Counted from the stretch's first letter, positions 1-8,608 are shown. The stretch: 45,244 nt of DNA from Azoarcus sp. (GCA_020725025.1 DYFV01000041.1:1-45244); one strand, 5' to 3'. Made by a program: numbers and translations. Notes: generated by a model not told the origin, from the sequence alone.

Positions 1-55
1 GTTGGTGGCCGACCTCTTCGAGGCGGTGCCCGAGCTCACCCGGGCGCTGGGCTGA
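1..55 (+). CDS. etfA: Electron transfer flavoprotein alpha subunit, C-terminal end (partial)
   Basis: Only the last 17 codons are present, ending in TGA at 53-55 and reading LVADLFEAVPELTRALG. An ending of the form ADLFEAVPEL is typical of the alpha subunit of electron transfer flavoprotein, which carries FAD and passes electrons from acyl-CoA dehydrogenases to the quinone pool. An acyl-CoA dehydrogenase lies one gene downstream on the same strand, which fits that role. The call rests on a very short peptide plus context, so it is tentative. Confidence 0.5.
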   Translation, partial: LVADLFEAVPELTRALG

Positions 56-89
56 GGCGAAGCGAGGCGGGCAGAGAGAGGCCGAGCCG

Positions 90-755
90 GTGGATCTTCC
101 GGTGTCGCTCTTTCCCGCAGGCTGGCACTGGCTTGCGCTCGTGCTGCTGCTGCCCGTCTTCGCATGGGTCGCACGCTCGGCGCCGTGGCGCAAGCTGCTG
201 CAACCGACGCAGTCGCATCTCCTGCTCGGTTTCGCCGTCGCGTTGAGCCTGTTGTGGAGCGTCAAGGCCGGCGTCAAGCCCGGCCTCAACCTCCACCTGC
301 TCGGCGCGATGGCGGCGACCCTGGCGCTCGGCCCGCAGTTTGCCCTCGTGGCGCTGGGGCTGGCGCTCGCGGCGGTCACGGCCAACGGAGCGCTCGACTG
401 GCAGGCCTGGCCGATCAACTACCTGTTCATGGCGGTCGTGCCCATCCTGTGCGCGCATGGCCTCCAGCAGATCGTCGAACGGCGCCTGCCGGCGCATTTC
501 TTCGTCTTCATCTTCATCGTGGCGTTCTTCGGTGCCGGCGTCACCGTCGTCGCCGAGGGGTTGCTGGCCTCGCTCGCGATGATCGCCGCGGGCGCGTACT
601 CCGCCGAGTTCCTTCTCAGCGAGTACCTCCCGTACTTCATCCTGCTCGGCTTTTCGGAGTCCTGGCTGAGCGGAGCGATCATCACGATCTTCGTCGTCTA
701 CCGCCCCGACTGGGTGGCGGCGTTCGACGACAGCCGCTATCTCGCCGACAAGTAA
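90..755 (+). CDS. Energy-coupling factor-type membrane permease (COG3235-like)
   Basis: A 221-residue, very hydrophobic protein with about six membrane spans and few charged residues outside the termini. Its length and pattern match the small predicted permeases of the CbiM/COG3235 group, integral membrane parts of energy-coupling factor importers for metals or vitamins. No ATPase or transmembrane partner is encoded nearby, so the substrate is unknown. The start is GTG at 90, preceded by a purine-rich GAGAGAGG. It lies 34 bases after the probable etfA stop and 61 bases before the acyl-CoA dehydrogenase, so the three may be co-transcribed although the link to fatty acid oxidation is unclear. 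Confidence 0.6.
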   Translation: MDLPVSLFPAGWHWLALVLLLPVFAWVARSAPWRKLLQPTQSHLLLGFAVALSLLWSVKAGVKPGLNLHLLGAMAATLALGPQFALVALGLALAAVTANGALDWQAWPINYLFMAVVPILCAHGLQQIVERRLPAHFFVFIFIVAFFGAGVTVVAEGLLASLAMIAAGAYSAEFLLSEYLPYFILLGFSESWLSGAIITIFVVYRPDWVAAFDDSRYLADK

Positions 756-816
756 ACCACTGTCCGCGCCCGGAGAGAGCGCGGGCCAAAACAAACTCGA
801 GTGGAGCAATCACAAG

Positions 817-2613
817 ATGAGCCAATACACCGCACCCCTTCGCGACATGCACTTCGTGATGCGCGAACTGGCCGGCCTCGATCAGGTCAGCCAACTGCCC
901 GGCTGCGAGGAGGTCTCCGGCGATCTGGTCGACGCCATCCTCGACGAGGCGGGCAAGTTCGCCTCGGGCGTGCTCGCGCCGCTGAACTGGTCGGGCGACC
1001 AGCAGGGCGCGCGCTGGGAGAACGGCGAGGTCTTCACCGCCGACGGCTGGAAGGACGCCTACCGGCAGTTCGCCGAGGCCGGCTGGACCGCGCTGGCCTG
1101 CGATCCCGAGTATGGCGGCCAGGGCCTGCCCAAGCTCATCGCCACGGCGGTCATGGAAATGTGGAAGTCCTCCAACATGGCCTTCTCGCTGTGCCCGATG
1201 CTGACCAACGGGGCGATCGAAGCCGTGTCCCTGTGCGGTACGGACGAGCAGAAGGCGGCCTACCTGCCCAAGATGGTGAGCGGCGAATGGACCGGCACCA
1301 TGAACCTCACCGAGCCGCAGGCCGGCTCGGACCTCGCCGCGGTGCGTACCCGCGCCGAGCCCCAGGGTGACGGCACCTACAAGATCTTCGGGCAGAAGAT
1401 CTTCATCACCTACGGGGAGCACGATCTCACCGACAACATCGTGCACCTGGTGCTCGCGCGCCTGCCCGACGCCCCGGAGGGCGTGAAGGGGATCTCGCTC
1501 TTCGTGGTGCCGAAGTTCCTCCTGAATCCGGACGGCACGCCGGGCGAGCGCAACGACGTGCACTGCGTCTCGATCGAGCACAAGCTGGGCATCCACGCCA
1601 GCCCGACCTGCGTGCTCGCCTTCGGCGACAACGGCGGGGCGATCGGCACCCTGGTGGGCGAGCCCAACCGCGGCCTCGAGTACATGTTCATCATGATGAA
1701 CGAGGCGCGCTTCGCGGTCGGCATGGAGGGTCTGGCGCTCGCCGAGCGGGCCTACCAGAAGGCGCTCGCCTACGCCCAGGAGCGGGTGCAGGGCACCGAG
1801 CCGGGCGTGCGCGGCGGCGGCAAGGTCACCATCATCCATCACCCGGACGTGCGCCGCATGCTGATGTCCATGAAGTCGCAGACGGAGGCGATGCGCGCGC
1901 TGGCCTACGTGGTCGGCGCGGCCACGGACATGGCGCATCTGCATCCGGACGAGAAGGTGCGGGCGCAGCAGCAGGCCTTCGTGGATCTGATGATCCCGGT
2001 GGTGAAGGGCTGGCTCACCGAGACCTCCATCGAGGTGGCCTCGACCGGCGTGCAGGTGCATGGCGGCATGGGCTTCATCGAGGAGACCGGTGCCGCCCAG
2101 CACCTGCGCGACGCGCGCATCACCACCATCTACGAAGGGACCACCGCCATCCAGGCGAACGACCTCGTGGGACGCAAGATGGCCCGCGAGAACGGCGCCA
2201 CCATCAAGGCCGTCATCGGCGAGATGCGGGCCGTGTGCGCCAAGGTGGGCGAGCAGGACGGCCCGGCCTTCGCCGCCATCGTCGGCCCCCTCGCGGCGGG
2301 CATCGACGCGCTGGAATCGGCCGCCGAGTTCATAGTGGCCACCTACGGGCAGGACATCAAGTCGGTGCTCGCCGGCTCGGTACCCTTCCTGCGCCTGTTC
2401 GGCATCGTCGCCGGGGGCTGGCAGATGGCGCGGGCGGCGCTGGTCGCGCAGTCCAAGCTTGCCGCGGGCGACACCGATGCCGACTTCTATCGCGCCAAGA
2501 TCGTGACCGCCCGCTTCTACGCCGACCACGTGCTCGCGCTGGCCCCGGGCCTCGCGCACAGCGTCGTGAAGGGCGCTCCCGGCGTCCTGGAACTCGCCGA
2601 GAACCAGTTCTGA
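817..2613 (+). CDS. Acyl-CoA dehydrogenase, long form (about 600 residues)
   Basis: A 598-residue FAD enzyme that introduces the alpha-beta double bond into an acyl-CoA thioester. The order is N-terminal helical domain, middle beta domain (TMNLTEPQAGSDL near residue 165, FITYGEHD near 195) and C-terminal helical domain with GVQVHGGMGFIEETG near 410. The motif IYEGTTAIQANDLVGRK near 435-450 holds the glutamate expected to be the catalytic base. The extra C-terminal domain of roughly 120 residues places it with the long acyl-CoA dehydrogenases related to methylmercaptopropionyl-CoA dehydrogenase (DmdC-like) rather than the 380-residue short-chain type. Chain-length specificity cannot be read from sequence. 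It probably donates electrons to the flavoprotein whose end lies at the window edge. A strong hairpin follows the stop. Confidence 0.9.
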   Translation: MSQYTAPLRDMHFVMRELAGLDQVSQLPGCEEVSGDLVDAILDEAGKFASGVLAPLNWSGDQQGARWENGEVFTADGWKDAYRQFAEAGWTALACDPEYGGQGLPKLIATAVMEMWKSSNMAFSLCPMLTNGAIEAVSLCGTDEQKAAYLPKMVSGEWTGTMNLTEPQAGSDLAAVRTRAEPQGDGTYKIFGQKIFITYGEHDLTDNIVHLVLARLPDAPEGVKGISLFVVPKFLLNPDGTPGERNDVHCVSIEHKLGIHASPTCVLAFGDNGGAIGTLVGEPNRGLEYMFIMMNEARFAVGMEGLALAERAYQKALAYAQERVQGTEPGVRGGGKVTIIHHPDVRRMLMSMKSQTEAMRALAYVVGAATDMAHLHPDEKVRAQQQAFVDLMIPVVKGWLTETSIEVASTGVQVHGGMGFIEETGAAQHLRDARITTIYEGTTAIQANDLVGRKMARENGATIKAVIGEMRAVCAKVGEQDGPAFAAIVGPLAAGIDALESAAEFIVATYGQDIKSVLAGSVPFLRLFGIVAGGWQMARAALVAQSKLAAGDTDADFYRAKIVTARFYADHVLALAPGLAHSVVKGAPGVLELAENQF

Positions 2614-2637
2614 GCCGCTGAAGGCCGGCTGCAAACG

Positions 2638-2673
2638 ACGGGGGCCGATCCGCGCGAGCGGATCGGCCCCCGT
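2638..2673. terminator. Bidirectional hairpin terminator between convergent genes
   Basis: A perfect 16-bp stem (2638-2653 with 2658-2673) closes on the tetraloop GCGA. The core arm is GGGGGCCGATCCGC. It lies 24 bases after the acyl-CoA dehydrogenase stop and 19 bases from the parvulin stop, between converging genes. There is only a TT after the stem, so intrinsic termination may be partial, but symmetry and position favour a two-way terminator. Confidence 0.75.
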
Positions 2674-2692
2674 TACGTCTGCCGTCGGCGAC

Positions 2693-3475
2693 TTACTGGA
2701 TCTTCGCCTTGCTGCGCAGCTCCATGATGTGCTGCTCCACCTTCTGCTGCTGCATGCGCTGCTGCAACTGGGGCTTGACCTCCTCGAACGGCGGCGCCTT
2801 GAGATCACGCACGTCGTCGAGCCGGATCACGTGGTAGCCGAAGTCGGTCTTTACCGGGGTGGCGCTGTATTGGCCCTTCTCGAGCTTCACCAGGGCGTCG
2901 GCGAACGGTTTCACGTACATTCCGGGGTTGCTCCAGCCCAGCTCTCCGCCGCGGTCCTTGGAGCCGGGGTCCTTCGACTGCTTGGCGAGCTCCTCGAACT
3001 TTTCGCCGGCGCGCAGCTTCGTGATGATCGCCTTGGCCTCGTCCTCGGTTTCGACGAGCACATGGCGCGGCTTGTACTCCTTGCTGCCCATGGAGCTCTT
3101 GATCGTCTCGTACTCCTTCTTCAGGTCGGCGTCGGTGACCGGGTTGGCACGCATGTAGTCCTGCAGGTAGGCGCGAATGAGGACGGCCTGACGGGCGAGA
3201 TCCATCTGTGCCTGAACGTCGTCCTTCTTGTCCAGGCCCTTCTTCGCCGCCTCCTGGGCGAGCACTTCGCGGCGGACGAGCTCCTCGCGCACCGCCTGTT
3301 GCAGCTCGGGGCTGTCCTGGGCGCCCTGGGCGCGCTGCTCGTTGAGCATGACCGTGGCGCGCTCGGCGGGAATGGCCTTGCCGTTCACGGTGGCCGTCGG
3401 CGCAGCCGCCCACGCGGCTTGGGCGATCAGGCCGGCCACGAGGCCAAGGGCAAGACGGCTGGGAAAACGTTTCAT
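2693..3475 (-). CDS. Periplasmic parvulin-type peptidyl-prolyl isomerase
   Basis: A 260-residue protein that begins with a signal peptide (MKRFPSRLALGLVAGLIAQA, cleavage near AWA-AA). A SurA/PpiC-like helical N-terminal part is followed by a parvulin domain from about residue 137 (KPRHVLVETEDEA), with GGELGW and FGYHVIRL as the usual core motifs. It should catalyse cis-trans isomerisation of prolyl bonds and chaperone outer membrane or secreted proteins. Its ATG overlaps the bolA stop by four bases, so translation is coupled to the upstream genes. It is the last gene of the minus-strand run and ends at the hairpin at 2638-2673. Confidence 0.88.
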   Translation of the reverse strand: MKRFPSRLALGLVAGLIAQAAWAAAPTATVNGKAIPAERATVMLNEQRAQGAQDSPELQQAVREELVRREVLAQEAAKKGLDKKDDVQAQMDLARQAVLIRAYLQDYMRANPVTDADLKKEYETIKSSMGSKEYKPRHVLVETEDEAKAIITKLRAGEKFEELAKQSKDPGSKDRGGELGWSNPGMYVKPFADALVKLEKGQYSATPVKTDFGYHVIRLDDVRDLKAPPFEEVKPQLQQRMQQQKVEQHIMELRSKAKIQ

Positions 3476-3765
3476 CGGGTTTCCTTGTCGGTAGGTTGTT
3501 GCCCGGCTTCTTCGGCCGTCCGGGCGCGAATGGCGAGGGCGTGGATTTCGGTGCGCATCATCTCGCCCAGGGCCTCGTAGATGAGGCGGTGGCGAGCGAC
3601 GGTGTTCTTGCCGCGGAAGTGCTCAGACACGATGGAGAGGCGATAGTGCCCGCCGCCGCCGCGTGCGCCGGCGTGGCCGGCGTGCAGCGCGCTCTCGTCC
3701 TCGATCTCCAGGAAGAGCGGGGCGAGCCCGGCCAGCCGTTCGCGGATGCGATCGACGGTGGTCAC
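3472..3765 (-). CDS. bolA: BolA family protein
   Basis: A 97-residue protein matching the BolA/IbaG fold: an N-terminal helix (MTTVDRIRERLAGL), then a central stretch with GGGGHYRLSIVSEHFRGKNTVARHRLIYEAL, where the FxGK-x-x-xRHR pattern is the family hallmark, and ALGEMMRTEIHAL near the end. BolA proteins bind glutaredoxin-held [2Fe-2S] clusters and act in iron handling and stress-dependent morphology. The gene overlaps yciI upstream and the parvulin gene downstream by four bases each. The C-terminal 20 residues are polar and probably disordered. Confidence 0.87.
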   Translation of the reverse strand: MTTVDRIRERLAGLAPLFLEIEDESALHAGHAGARGGGGHYRLSIVSEHFRGKNTVARHRLIYEALGEMMRTEIHALAIRARTAEEAGQQPTDKETR

Positions 3766-4061
3766 GGCAGGACCTTGCGGAACGGGCGTACGCTGGTGGC
3801 CGCGAACACGCCTTCCGTGACGTAGGGATCCTCGGCGAGCCAGCGCTCTGCCTCTTGCCGGGAGGCGAACTCGGCGACGATGAGGCTGCCGACGAAGCCG
3901 GCGGGGCCGGGGTCGGGCGAGTCGATCGCCGGCATCGGGCCGGCGAGCACGAGACGTCCCGCGTCGCGCAGGGCTTCGATGCGGGCGAGGTGCGCGGGAC
4001 GGGCCGCCATCCGGGCGTCCAGGCGGCCGGGGGCGTCTTCGCCCATCAGGACATACAGCAT
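3762..4061 (-). CDS. YciI family protein
   Basis: A 99-residue protein starting [13 protein letters not shown], with the YciI-type pattern of a short ferredoxin-like fold: DARMAARPAHLARIEALRDAGRLVLAGPM followed by GSLIVAEFASRQEAERWLAEDPYV. The histidine in RPAHL and the aspartate in AEDPYV are the conserved candidates for an active site. The biochemical role of most family members is unknown. The start at 4061 follows GAGGAAA and forms TGATG with the yciB stop, so the two are translationally coupled. Longer upstream in-frame starts were rejected because they run back through yciB. Confidence 0.85.
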   Translation of the reverse strand: MLYVLMGEDAPGRLDARMAARPAHLARIEALRDAGRLVLAGPMPAIDSPDPGPAGFVGSLIVAEFASRQEAERWLAEDPYVTEGVFAATSVRPFRKVLP

Positions 4062-4669
4062 CAGGTGGTTTCCTCTTCGATGTACTTGGAGAGATAGAAG
4101 CCTTGCCCCAGGACGAACGCGAGCATGAGGCCCATGCCGCCGAAGAGCTTGAAATTCACCCACGTCGCCTCCGAGAAGCTGTAGGCCACGTAGAGGTTGA
4201 GAAAGCCCATGGCGATGAAGAAGATCGTCCAGGCCGTGTTGAGTCGCGTCCATACCGGGTCGGGTAACTGCACCTGCGCTTCCAGCATCTTGCGGATCAG
4301 GTTGCGGCGGAAGGCGAGGGCGGACACGCCGAGCACGCCGCCGAACAGCCAGTAGAGCGCGGTAGGCTTCCACTTGATGAAGGTCGGATTGTGGAAGAGC
4401 AGCGTCGCGCCGCCGAACACCACGATGATGCCCAGGCTCACCCACAGCATGGTGTCCACCTTGCGGTGCCGCAGCCATACCCAGGCGATCTGGCCGAAGG
4501 TGGCGGCGATCGCCACCGCGGTGGCGAGGAGGATCGGCGCCTGGGTGGGCGCGATGCCGTCGCCGAGCCAGTGCGAGGCGAGCTCGAATGCGGCGGGCTC
4601 ATTCGCCCCCGCGAACTTGTACGCGCCGAAGAAAAGGATGACCGGCAGCAGATCGAACAGGATTTTCAT
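4061..4669 (-). CDS. yciB: Inner membrane septation protein YciB (IspZ/IspA-like)
   Basis: A 202-residue membrane protein beginning [20 protein letters not shown], the characteristic start of the YciB/intracellular septation protein A family, with five or six membrane spans and the internal motif [10 protein letters not shown]. YciB is an inner membrane protein linked to cell envelope synthesis and division. The order yciB-yciI-bolA-parvulin is common in betaproteobacteria. It starts 9 bases after the globin gene stop. Confidence 0.9.
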   Translation of the reverse strand: MKILFDLLPVILFFGAYKFAGANEPAAFELASHWLGDGIAPTQAPILLATAVAIAATFGQIAWVWLRHRKVDTMLWVSLGIIVVFGGATLLFHNPTFIKWKPTALYWLFGGVLGVSALAFRRNLIRKMLEAQVQLPDPVWTRLNTAWTIFFIAMGFLNLYVAYSFSEATWVNFKLFGGMGLMLAFVLGQGFYLSKYIEEETT

Positions 4670-4678
4670 GCGAGGGGA

Positions 4679-5101
4679 TTATAGCGTGGGTGCATCCGCG
4701 CGATTGCGCATGTGATCGGCGAGCGCGACGAAGGAGGTGAACAGGCGAGCCCGCAACGCCTCGTCGGCCACGGTCTCCTCGAGCGCGAGGCGCATGCAGT
4801 CGAGCCACTGATCCCGCTCCAGGCTTCCGATGGAGAAGGGCAGGTGGCGAGCCCGCAGGAAGGGCGGGCCGAATCGCTCCACGTAGAGGTTGGGCCCGCC
4901 CAGCCACCCCGACAGGAAGAGGAAGAGCTTCTCCTCCGAGCTCGACAGGTCCTCGGCGTGCATGCGCCGGACCTCCCAGGCCTCCGGGCGCTCGTCCATG
5001 TGGGCGTAGAAGCGGGAGACGAGGGCGCGCACCGTCGGCTCGCCTCCGATCTGTTCGTAAGGCGTGAGCACCGGCAGGGCCTGATCAGGCGGCGTGGACA
5101 T
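4679..5101 (-). CDS. Group II truncated haemoglobin
   Basis: A 140-residue protein with the group II truncated globin pattern: TPYEQIGGEPTVRALVSRFYAHM at the N-terminus, then LFLFLSGWLGGPNLYVERFGPPFLRARHLPFSIG, in which the histidine of RHLPF is the expected proximal haem ligand and the tryptophan in DQWLDCM matches the conserved TrpG8 region. Such globins bind O2 or NO and are linked to oxygen delivery and nitrosative stress defence. The start at 5101 follows AAGGAAC, and its first 17 bases overlap the persulfide dioxygenase gene. Confidence 0.88.
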   Translation of the reverse strand: MSTPPDQALPVLTPYEQIGGEPTVRALVSRFYAHMDERPEAWEVRRMHAEDLSSSEEKLFLFLSGWLGGPNLYVERFGPPFLRARHLPFSIGSLERDQWLDCMRLALEETVADEALRARLFTSFVALADHMRNRADAPTL

Positions 5102-5801
5102 CGATCGTTCCTTCCTTGCGGCCGCAGCGCAGGTTGGCGGGGACCGCCTCGCCGATACGGCGCGGCGGGGGAAGTGTGAGCTTGTTCATGATCTCAATGA
5201 ATTCCTCGCGCGACTTGCCGGCCAGGCGCGGGTTGGTGGTGCGCTCCTGGCCGATCGAGGACACGCGCTTGCCCTCGTAGTTGTGACCGGGATAGACGAG
5301 CATCTCGTCGTGCAGGGTGAAGAGCCGGCGGGTGATGCTGTCGTACAGGGCACCCGGGTCGCCGCCCTGGAAATCGGTGCGCCCGCAGCCGCCGATGAGC
5401 AGGGCATCGCCGGTGAACAGGCGATCGCGCCAGCGGTAGGTCACGCAACCGGGCGTATGGCCGGGAGTCGGGATGACGCGGATTACCTCGTTGCCGAACA
5501 CCACGGTCGTGCCGTCGTTCGCCTTCACGTCGGCGCAGCTCGCTCCCGCACGCTCGCCGGTGACGGTCTTGGCGCCGGTCAGCTCGCGCAGCGCCGACGC
5601 ACCGGTGACATGGTCGGCATGGACGTGCGTCTCGAGCAGCCAGGCGAGCCGCAGGTTCATTTCCTCCAGCAGGACCTGGTACCGCCCGACATGCTCGCGC
5701 ACGGTGTCGATCAGCACGGCCTCACCGTTGAGGGGGTCGGCAAGGAGGTAGGTCAGGGTGCAGCTCTCTTCGTCGAAGAATTGGCGAAACACGATGTTCA
5801 T
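5085..5801 (-). CDS. Persulfide dioxygenase (ETHE1-like MBL-fold)
   Basis: A 238-residue metallo-beta-lactamase fold enzyme. Metal motif THVHADH is near residues 58-64, with HTPGC near 115 and YPGHNY near 170. The short length, the early FDEESCTLTYLLADP segment and the FTGDALLIGGCGRTDFQGGD stretch separate ETHE1-like persulfide dioxygenases from glyoxalase II. The reaction expected is glutathione persulfide plus O2 to sulfite and glutathione, using one Fe(II). The gene overlaps the sensor kinase stop (ATGA) and the globin start (17 bases), tying sulfide detoxification to a haem protein. Glyoxalase II is the main alternative, less likely. Confidence 0.87.
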   Translation of the reverse strand: MNIVFRQFFDEESCTLTYLLADPLNGEAVLIDTVREHVGRYQVLLEEMNLRLAWLLETHVHADHVTGASALRELTGAKTVTGERAGASCADVKANDGTTVVFGNEVIRVIPTPGHTPGCVTYRWRDRLFTGDALLIGGCGRTDFQGGDPGALYDSITRRLFTLHDEMLVYPGHNYEGKRVSSIGQERTTNPRLAGKSREEFIEIMNKLTLPPPRRIGEAVPANLRCGRKEGTIDVHAA

Positions 5802-7237
5802 GACTGGCTGCCCTCCGCTTCGGATTCCCGAATTCTAGCGCGCGCCTGACGTGCGGACTGCAGCGGCAGGCGCAGGATCGCGCGCAGGCCGCCGCCTTCC
5901 CGAGGGGCGAGCTCCAGCTGCCCGTCGTGCGCACGCATGATGCGCTCCACGATGGCGAGCCCCAGCCCGGCCCCCTTGGTGTTGGAGCGGGCGATCTCGA
6001 GGCGGGTGAAGGGGTGACGCATGCGGTCCATCTCGCTCTCCGGGATGCCAGGGCCGCGGTCGGCGACTTCCAGACGGGCCTCGCCGTCACCGCAGACCAG
6101 GGAGACGTCGATGGTCTGCTCTTCGCCGCCGTAGCGGATTGCATTGTCGATGAGGTTGGCGAGGGCTCGCCGCAGCGGCAGGGCGCGCGCCGGCACCGTG
6201 CAGTTTGCCGGCAGTTTCGTGCCGAAATGGATGCCACGCAACCGGTAAGGTTCCTGGACTTCGGCCACCAGCCGGGCCAGATCGACCGACTGCAGCGGCT
6301 CCTGGGGCTCGCCGCGGCCGAAATCGAGGAACTGTCCGATGATGCGGTCCATTTCCTCGATGTCGGTCACCATGGCCGCAACCTCGGTCTCGGGGGCGCC
6401 CGACATCTCCACGCCCAGCCGCAGCCGGGCGAGCGGCGTGCGCAGGTCGTGGGAAACTCCGGCCAGGATGAGCGCCCGGTCGGCATCGGTGCGCGCCAGG
6501 TCGCCCGCCATCTGGTTGAAGGCGCGCGCCACCGCCGAGATCTCGAGGGGGCCCTCTTCGGGCAGCTTGGGCGGCATGCGTCCGCGCCCGACCAGACGTG
6601 CCGAGCGCGCCAGATTCCGCAGCGGCGCGCTGATGCGCGACACGATCAGGTAGGCGCCGAGCAGCGCCACCAGCAGCGCGCCGCCGCCCCAGGCCAGCCA
6701 TTCCAGCGCCCGCGTCTCCTCCAGCCGCTCGGCGGGGAGCATCACCCAGAAGTCGTGCTCGTCCTCGGGGTCGAGGCGGAAACTGACCCAGAACCCGTCC
6801 AGGGTCTTCCAGCGTGCTGCGAATCGCGTGTGTGGACCGAGCTGGCGGCGGATCTCCGCGGTGAGCAGGCGCAGCGGACGGGTGTCGGCGAGAGGCACCA
6901 GCTCGTCCTCCGGCTCGGCCGGGTAGATGCGGATGCCCTCCAGGGCCGCCAGATCGATGAGTAGCTCGGTCCGTCGCCCCACCTCGGCGTTGATGAGCGC
7001 CGTGCGGGTGAGATTCACCACGCTCGCCACCATCTGCGCCAGGTCGCGCGCCCGCGCCGGCTCCTCGAAATGCCGGAAGATCTGCGACCAGGCCGCTAGG
7101 GCGAGGATGAGGAGTAGCGCGATGAGCAGGAAGGTCTGCCACAGCAGGGTGTGCGGCAGCATGCGCGCGAAGCGCATCGCGAGCCGGCTCCGCGGCGGCG
7201 CGGTCATCCCCGCGGAAGGGCCGAACTCACTCTTCAC
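5798..7237 (-). CDS. EnvZ-like sensor histidine kinase
   Basis: A 479-residue membrane kinase. The first span is near residues 30-50 and the second near 180-200, enclosing a periplasmic sensor of about 130 residues. A HAMP linker follows, then the H-box GVSHDLRTPLARLRL near residue 264, the N-box NLIDNAIRYG, G1 DRGPGIPE and G2 GAGLGLAIVERI. This is the EnvZ/OsmZ architecture. It shares 11 bases with the upstream response regulator gene, so the two form a classical pair. The signal sensed cannot be read from the sequence; the co-transcribed persulfide dioxygenase and globin raise redox or sulfur stress as a possibility. Confidence 0.9.
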   Translation of the reverse strand: MKSEFGPSAGMTAPPRSRLAMRFARMLPHTLLWQTFLLIALLLILALAAWSQIFRHFEEPARARDLAQMVASVVNLTRTALINAEVGRRTELLIDLAALEGIRIYPAEPEDELVPLADTRPLRLLTAEIRRQLGPHTRFAARWKTLDGFWVSFRLDPEDEHDFWVMLPAERLEETRALEWLAWGGGALLVALLGAYLIVSRISAPLRNLARSARLVGRGRMPPKLPEEGPLEISAVARAFNQMAGDLARTDADRALILAGVSHDLRTPLARLRLGVEMSGAPETEVAAMVTDIEEMDRIIGQFLDFGRGEPQEPLQSVDLARLVAEVQEPYRLRGIHFGTKLPANCTVPARALPLRRALANLIDNAIRYGGEEQTIDVSLVCGDGEARLEVADRGPGIPESEMDRMRHPFTRLEIARSNTKGAGLGLAIVERIMRAHDGQLELAPREGGGLRAILRLPLQSARQARARIRESEAEGSQS

Positions 7238-7964
7238 TGGTGGCGCGGGTGTCGTCCGGAACGAAGACGTAGCCGAATCCCCATACGGTCTGGATGTAGC
7301 GCGGCTTGGCCGGATCGTCCTCGACCAGCTTGCGCAGGCGGCTCACCTGCACGTCGATGGCCCGGTCGAACACGCCGTACTCGCGCCCGCGGGCGAGCTC
7401 CATGAGCTTGTCGCGCGACAAGGGCTGGCGCGGGTGCTGAAGGAGCACCTTGAGCAGCGAGAACTCGCCCGTGGTGAGCGGAATCTCCTCACCGTCGCGG
7501 GTGAGTGAGCGTACCCCGAGATTCACCTTCACGCGGCCGAAGCTCACGACCTCGTCCTCGATGGTCGGTGCGCCGGGCAGGCTCGGCGGGCGCCGGCGCA
7601 TGACCGCGTGAATGCGCGCCACCAACTCGCGGGGGTTGAAGGGTTTGGGCAGGTAGTCGTCGGCCCCCATCTCTAGCCCGATGATGCGGTCGACATCGTC
7701 GCCCTTGGCCGTCAGCATGATGATGGGCATGGCGTTGTTGTCGGCACGCAGCCGGCGGCATATCGCCAGCCCGTCCTCCCCCGGCAACATCAGGTCGAGC
7801 ACCATCAGGTCGAAATGCTCCCTGTGCAGGGCGCGGTCCATCGCGGGCGCATCGGTTACCGCCTTTACGGTAAATCCCTGCTCGAGCAGGTAGCGGGACA
7901 ACAGGTCGCGCAGGCGCGCGTCGTCATCGACCAGCAGTACTCTATATCGCACTTTTGCGTTCAT
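7227..7964 (-). CDS. ompR: OmpR family response regulator
   Basis: A 245-residue regulator with a receiver domain (acidic pocket VDDDARL, phosphoacceptor aspartate in LMVLDLMLPGEDG near residue 59, LTAKGDD and lysine in YLPKPFNP) and a C-terminal winged helix with PLTTGEFSLLKVLLQHP and AIDVQVSRLRKLVEDDP, ending in the GFGYVF signature. It is close to OmpR in both domains. It is the first gene of the minus-strand run, so its promoter should lie in 7965-8176, which it shares divergently with the small exported protein gene. Confidence 0.92.
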   Translation of the reverse strand: MNAKVRYRVLLVDDDARLRDLLSRYLLEQGFTVKAVTDAPAMDRALHREHFDLMVLDLMLPGEDGLAICRRLRADNNAMPIIMLTAKGDDVDRIIGLEMGADDYLPKPFNPRELVARIHAVMRRRPPSLPGAPTIEDEVVSFGRVKVNLGVRSLTRDGEEIPLTTGEFSLLKVLLQHPRQPLSRDKLMELARGREYGVFDRAIDVQVSRLRKLVEDDPAKPRYIQTVWGFGYVFVPDDTRATSEE

Positions 7965-8176
7965 AGTTCACATCCTATCCGGTGCGGATTTGGCATGCTA
8001 GAGCCTCGGACACGGGGCCCGAAGTGCCGCCGGTAACGCTTCGTAAGGCGCGCCGGGCTGGGCAATATCCCCTTACAAAGTGCATCCTGGAGGTGCCCGC
8101 GAAGACCCCCAAGTGTCCGTTTTGCTTGTATTTTTACAGTATCTGCGCTGATGTACGACCGGACCGCGAAACGCCG

Positions 8177-8545
8177 ATGACACGCTTCACGACCGCACTC
8201 CGCCTCGCTTCGCCTCATTCTGGCACCGCCCCGGCCGGAATGGCACTGGCCGCCTTCGGGCTCGCCGTGGTTGTCATCGCGCTCTGCCGTCCGGGCGAGG
8301 CCCTGGCGCAAGCGCAGCCGCCGACGAACGGGTCGCTCGACGAAGCGCCGGTCGTCATCTACGACTCCCCGCTGGACCAGCGCCGCGCCGAGCTGCGCCA
8401 GGCGCTCATCAGCGATGAGGAGCACTACGATAACAAACGCGAGCGGCGCCGGCTGACACCCGAAGAGCGCAACGCCCTCAACCAGGAATTGCGCGCCATC
8501 CTGCGCGGCGTTTACGACCAGGACCGTCTGACCGCGGAGCACTGA
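8177..8545 (+). CDS. Small exported protein of unknown function
   Basis: A 122-residue protein I do not recognise by name. Residues 1-45 hold a basic start and a hydrophobic segment (GMALAAFGLAVVVIAL) followed by an AxA-like cleavage site near EALAQA, so export is likely. The mature part is small and very charged, with DQRRAELRQALISDEEHYDNKRERRRLTPEERNALNQELR split over two predicted helices and no cysteine. The start ATG at 8177 has no clear ribosome binding site. It is divergent from ompR and precedes tsaB. The codon use is like its neighbours, supporting a real gene. Confidence 0.65.
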   Translation: MTRFTTALRLASPHSGTAPAGMALAAFGLAVVVIALCRPGEALAQAQPPTNGSLDEAPVVIYDSPLDQRRAELRQALISDEEHYDNKRERRRLTPEERNALNQELRAILRGVYDQDRLTAEH

Positions 8546-8608
8546 ACGCGCACGGCCTGCGCCACGTTTTTCCTGTGGACAGGCCGCAGCCGGTAAAATG
8601 CCGGCTCT

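Noticed and set aside
682..2808. Long minus-strand reading frame over the acyl-CoA dehydrogenase gene
   Set aside because: It mirrors a well-supported gene on the other strand and has Arg/His/Gly-rich composition typical of antisense frames in GC-rich DNA.
5085..5801. Persulfide dioxygenase read as glyoxalase II
   Set aside because: Short length, lack of the long C-terminal helical domain and FTGDALLIGGCGRTDFQGGD favour the ETHE1 group.
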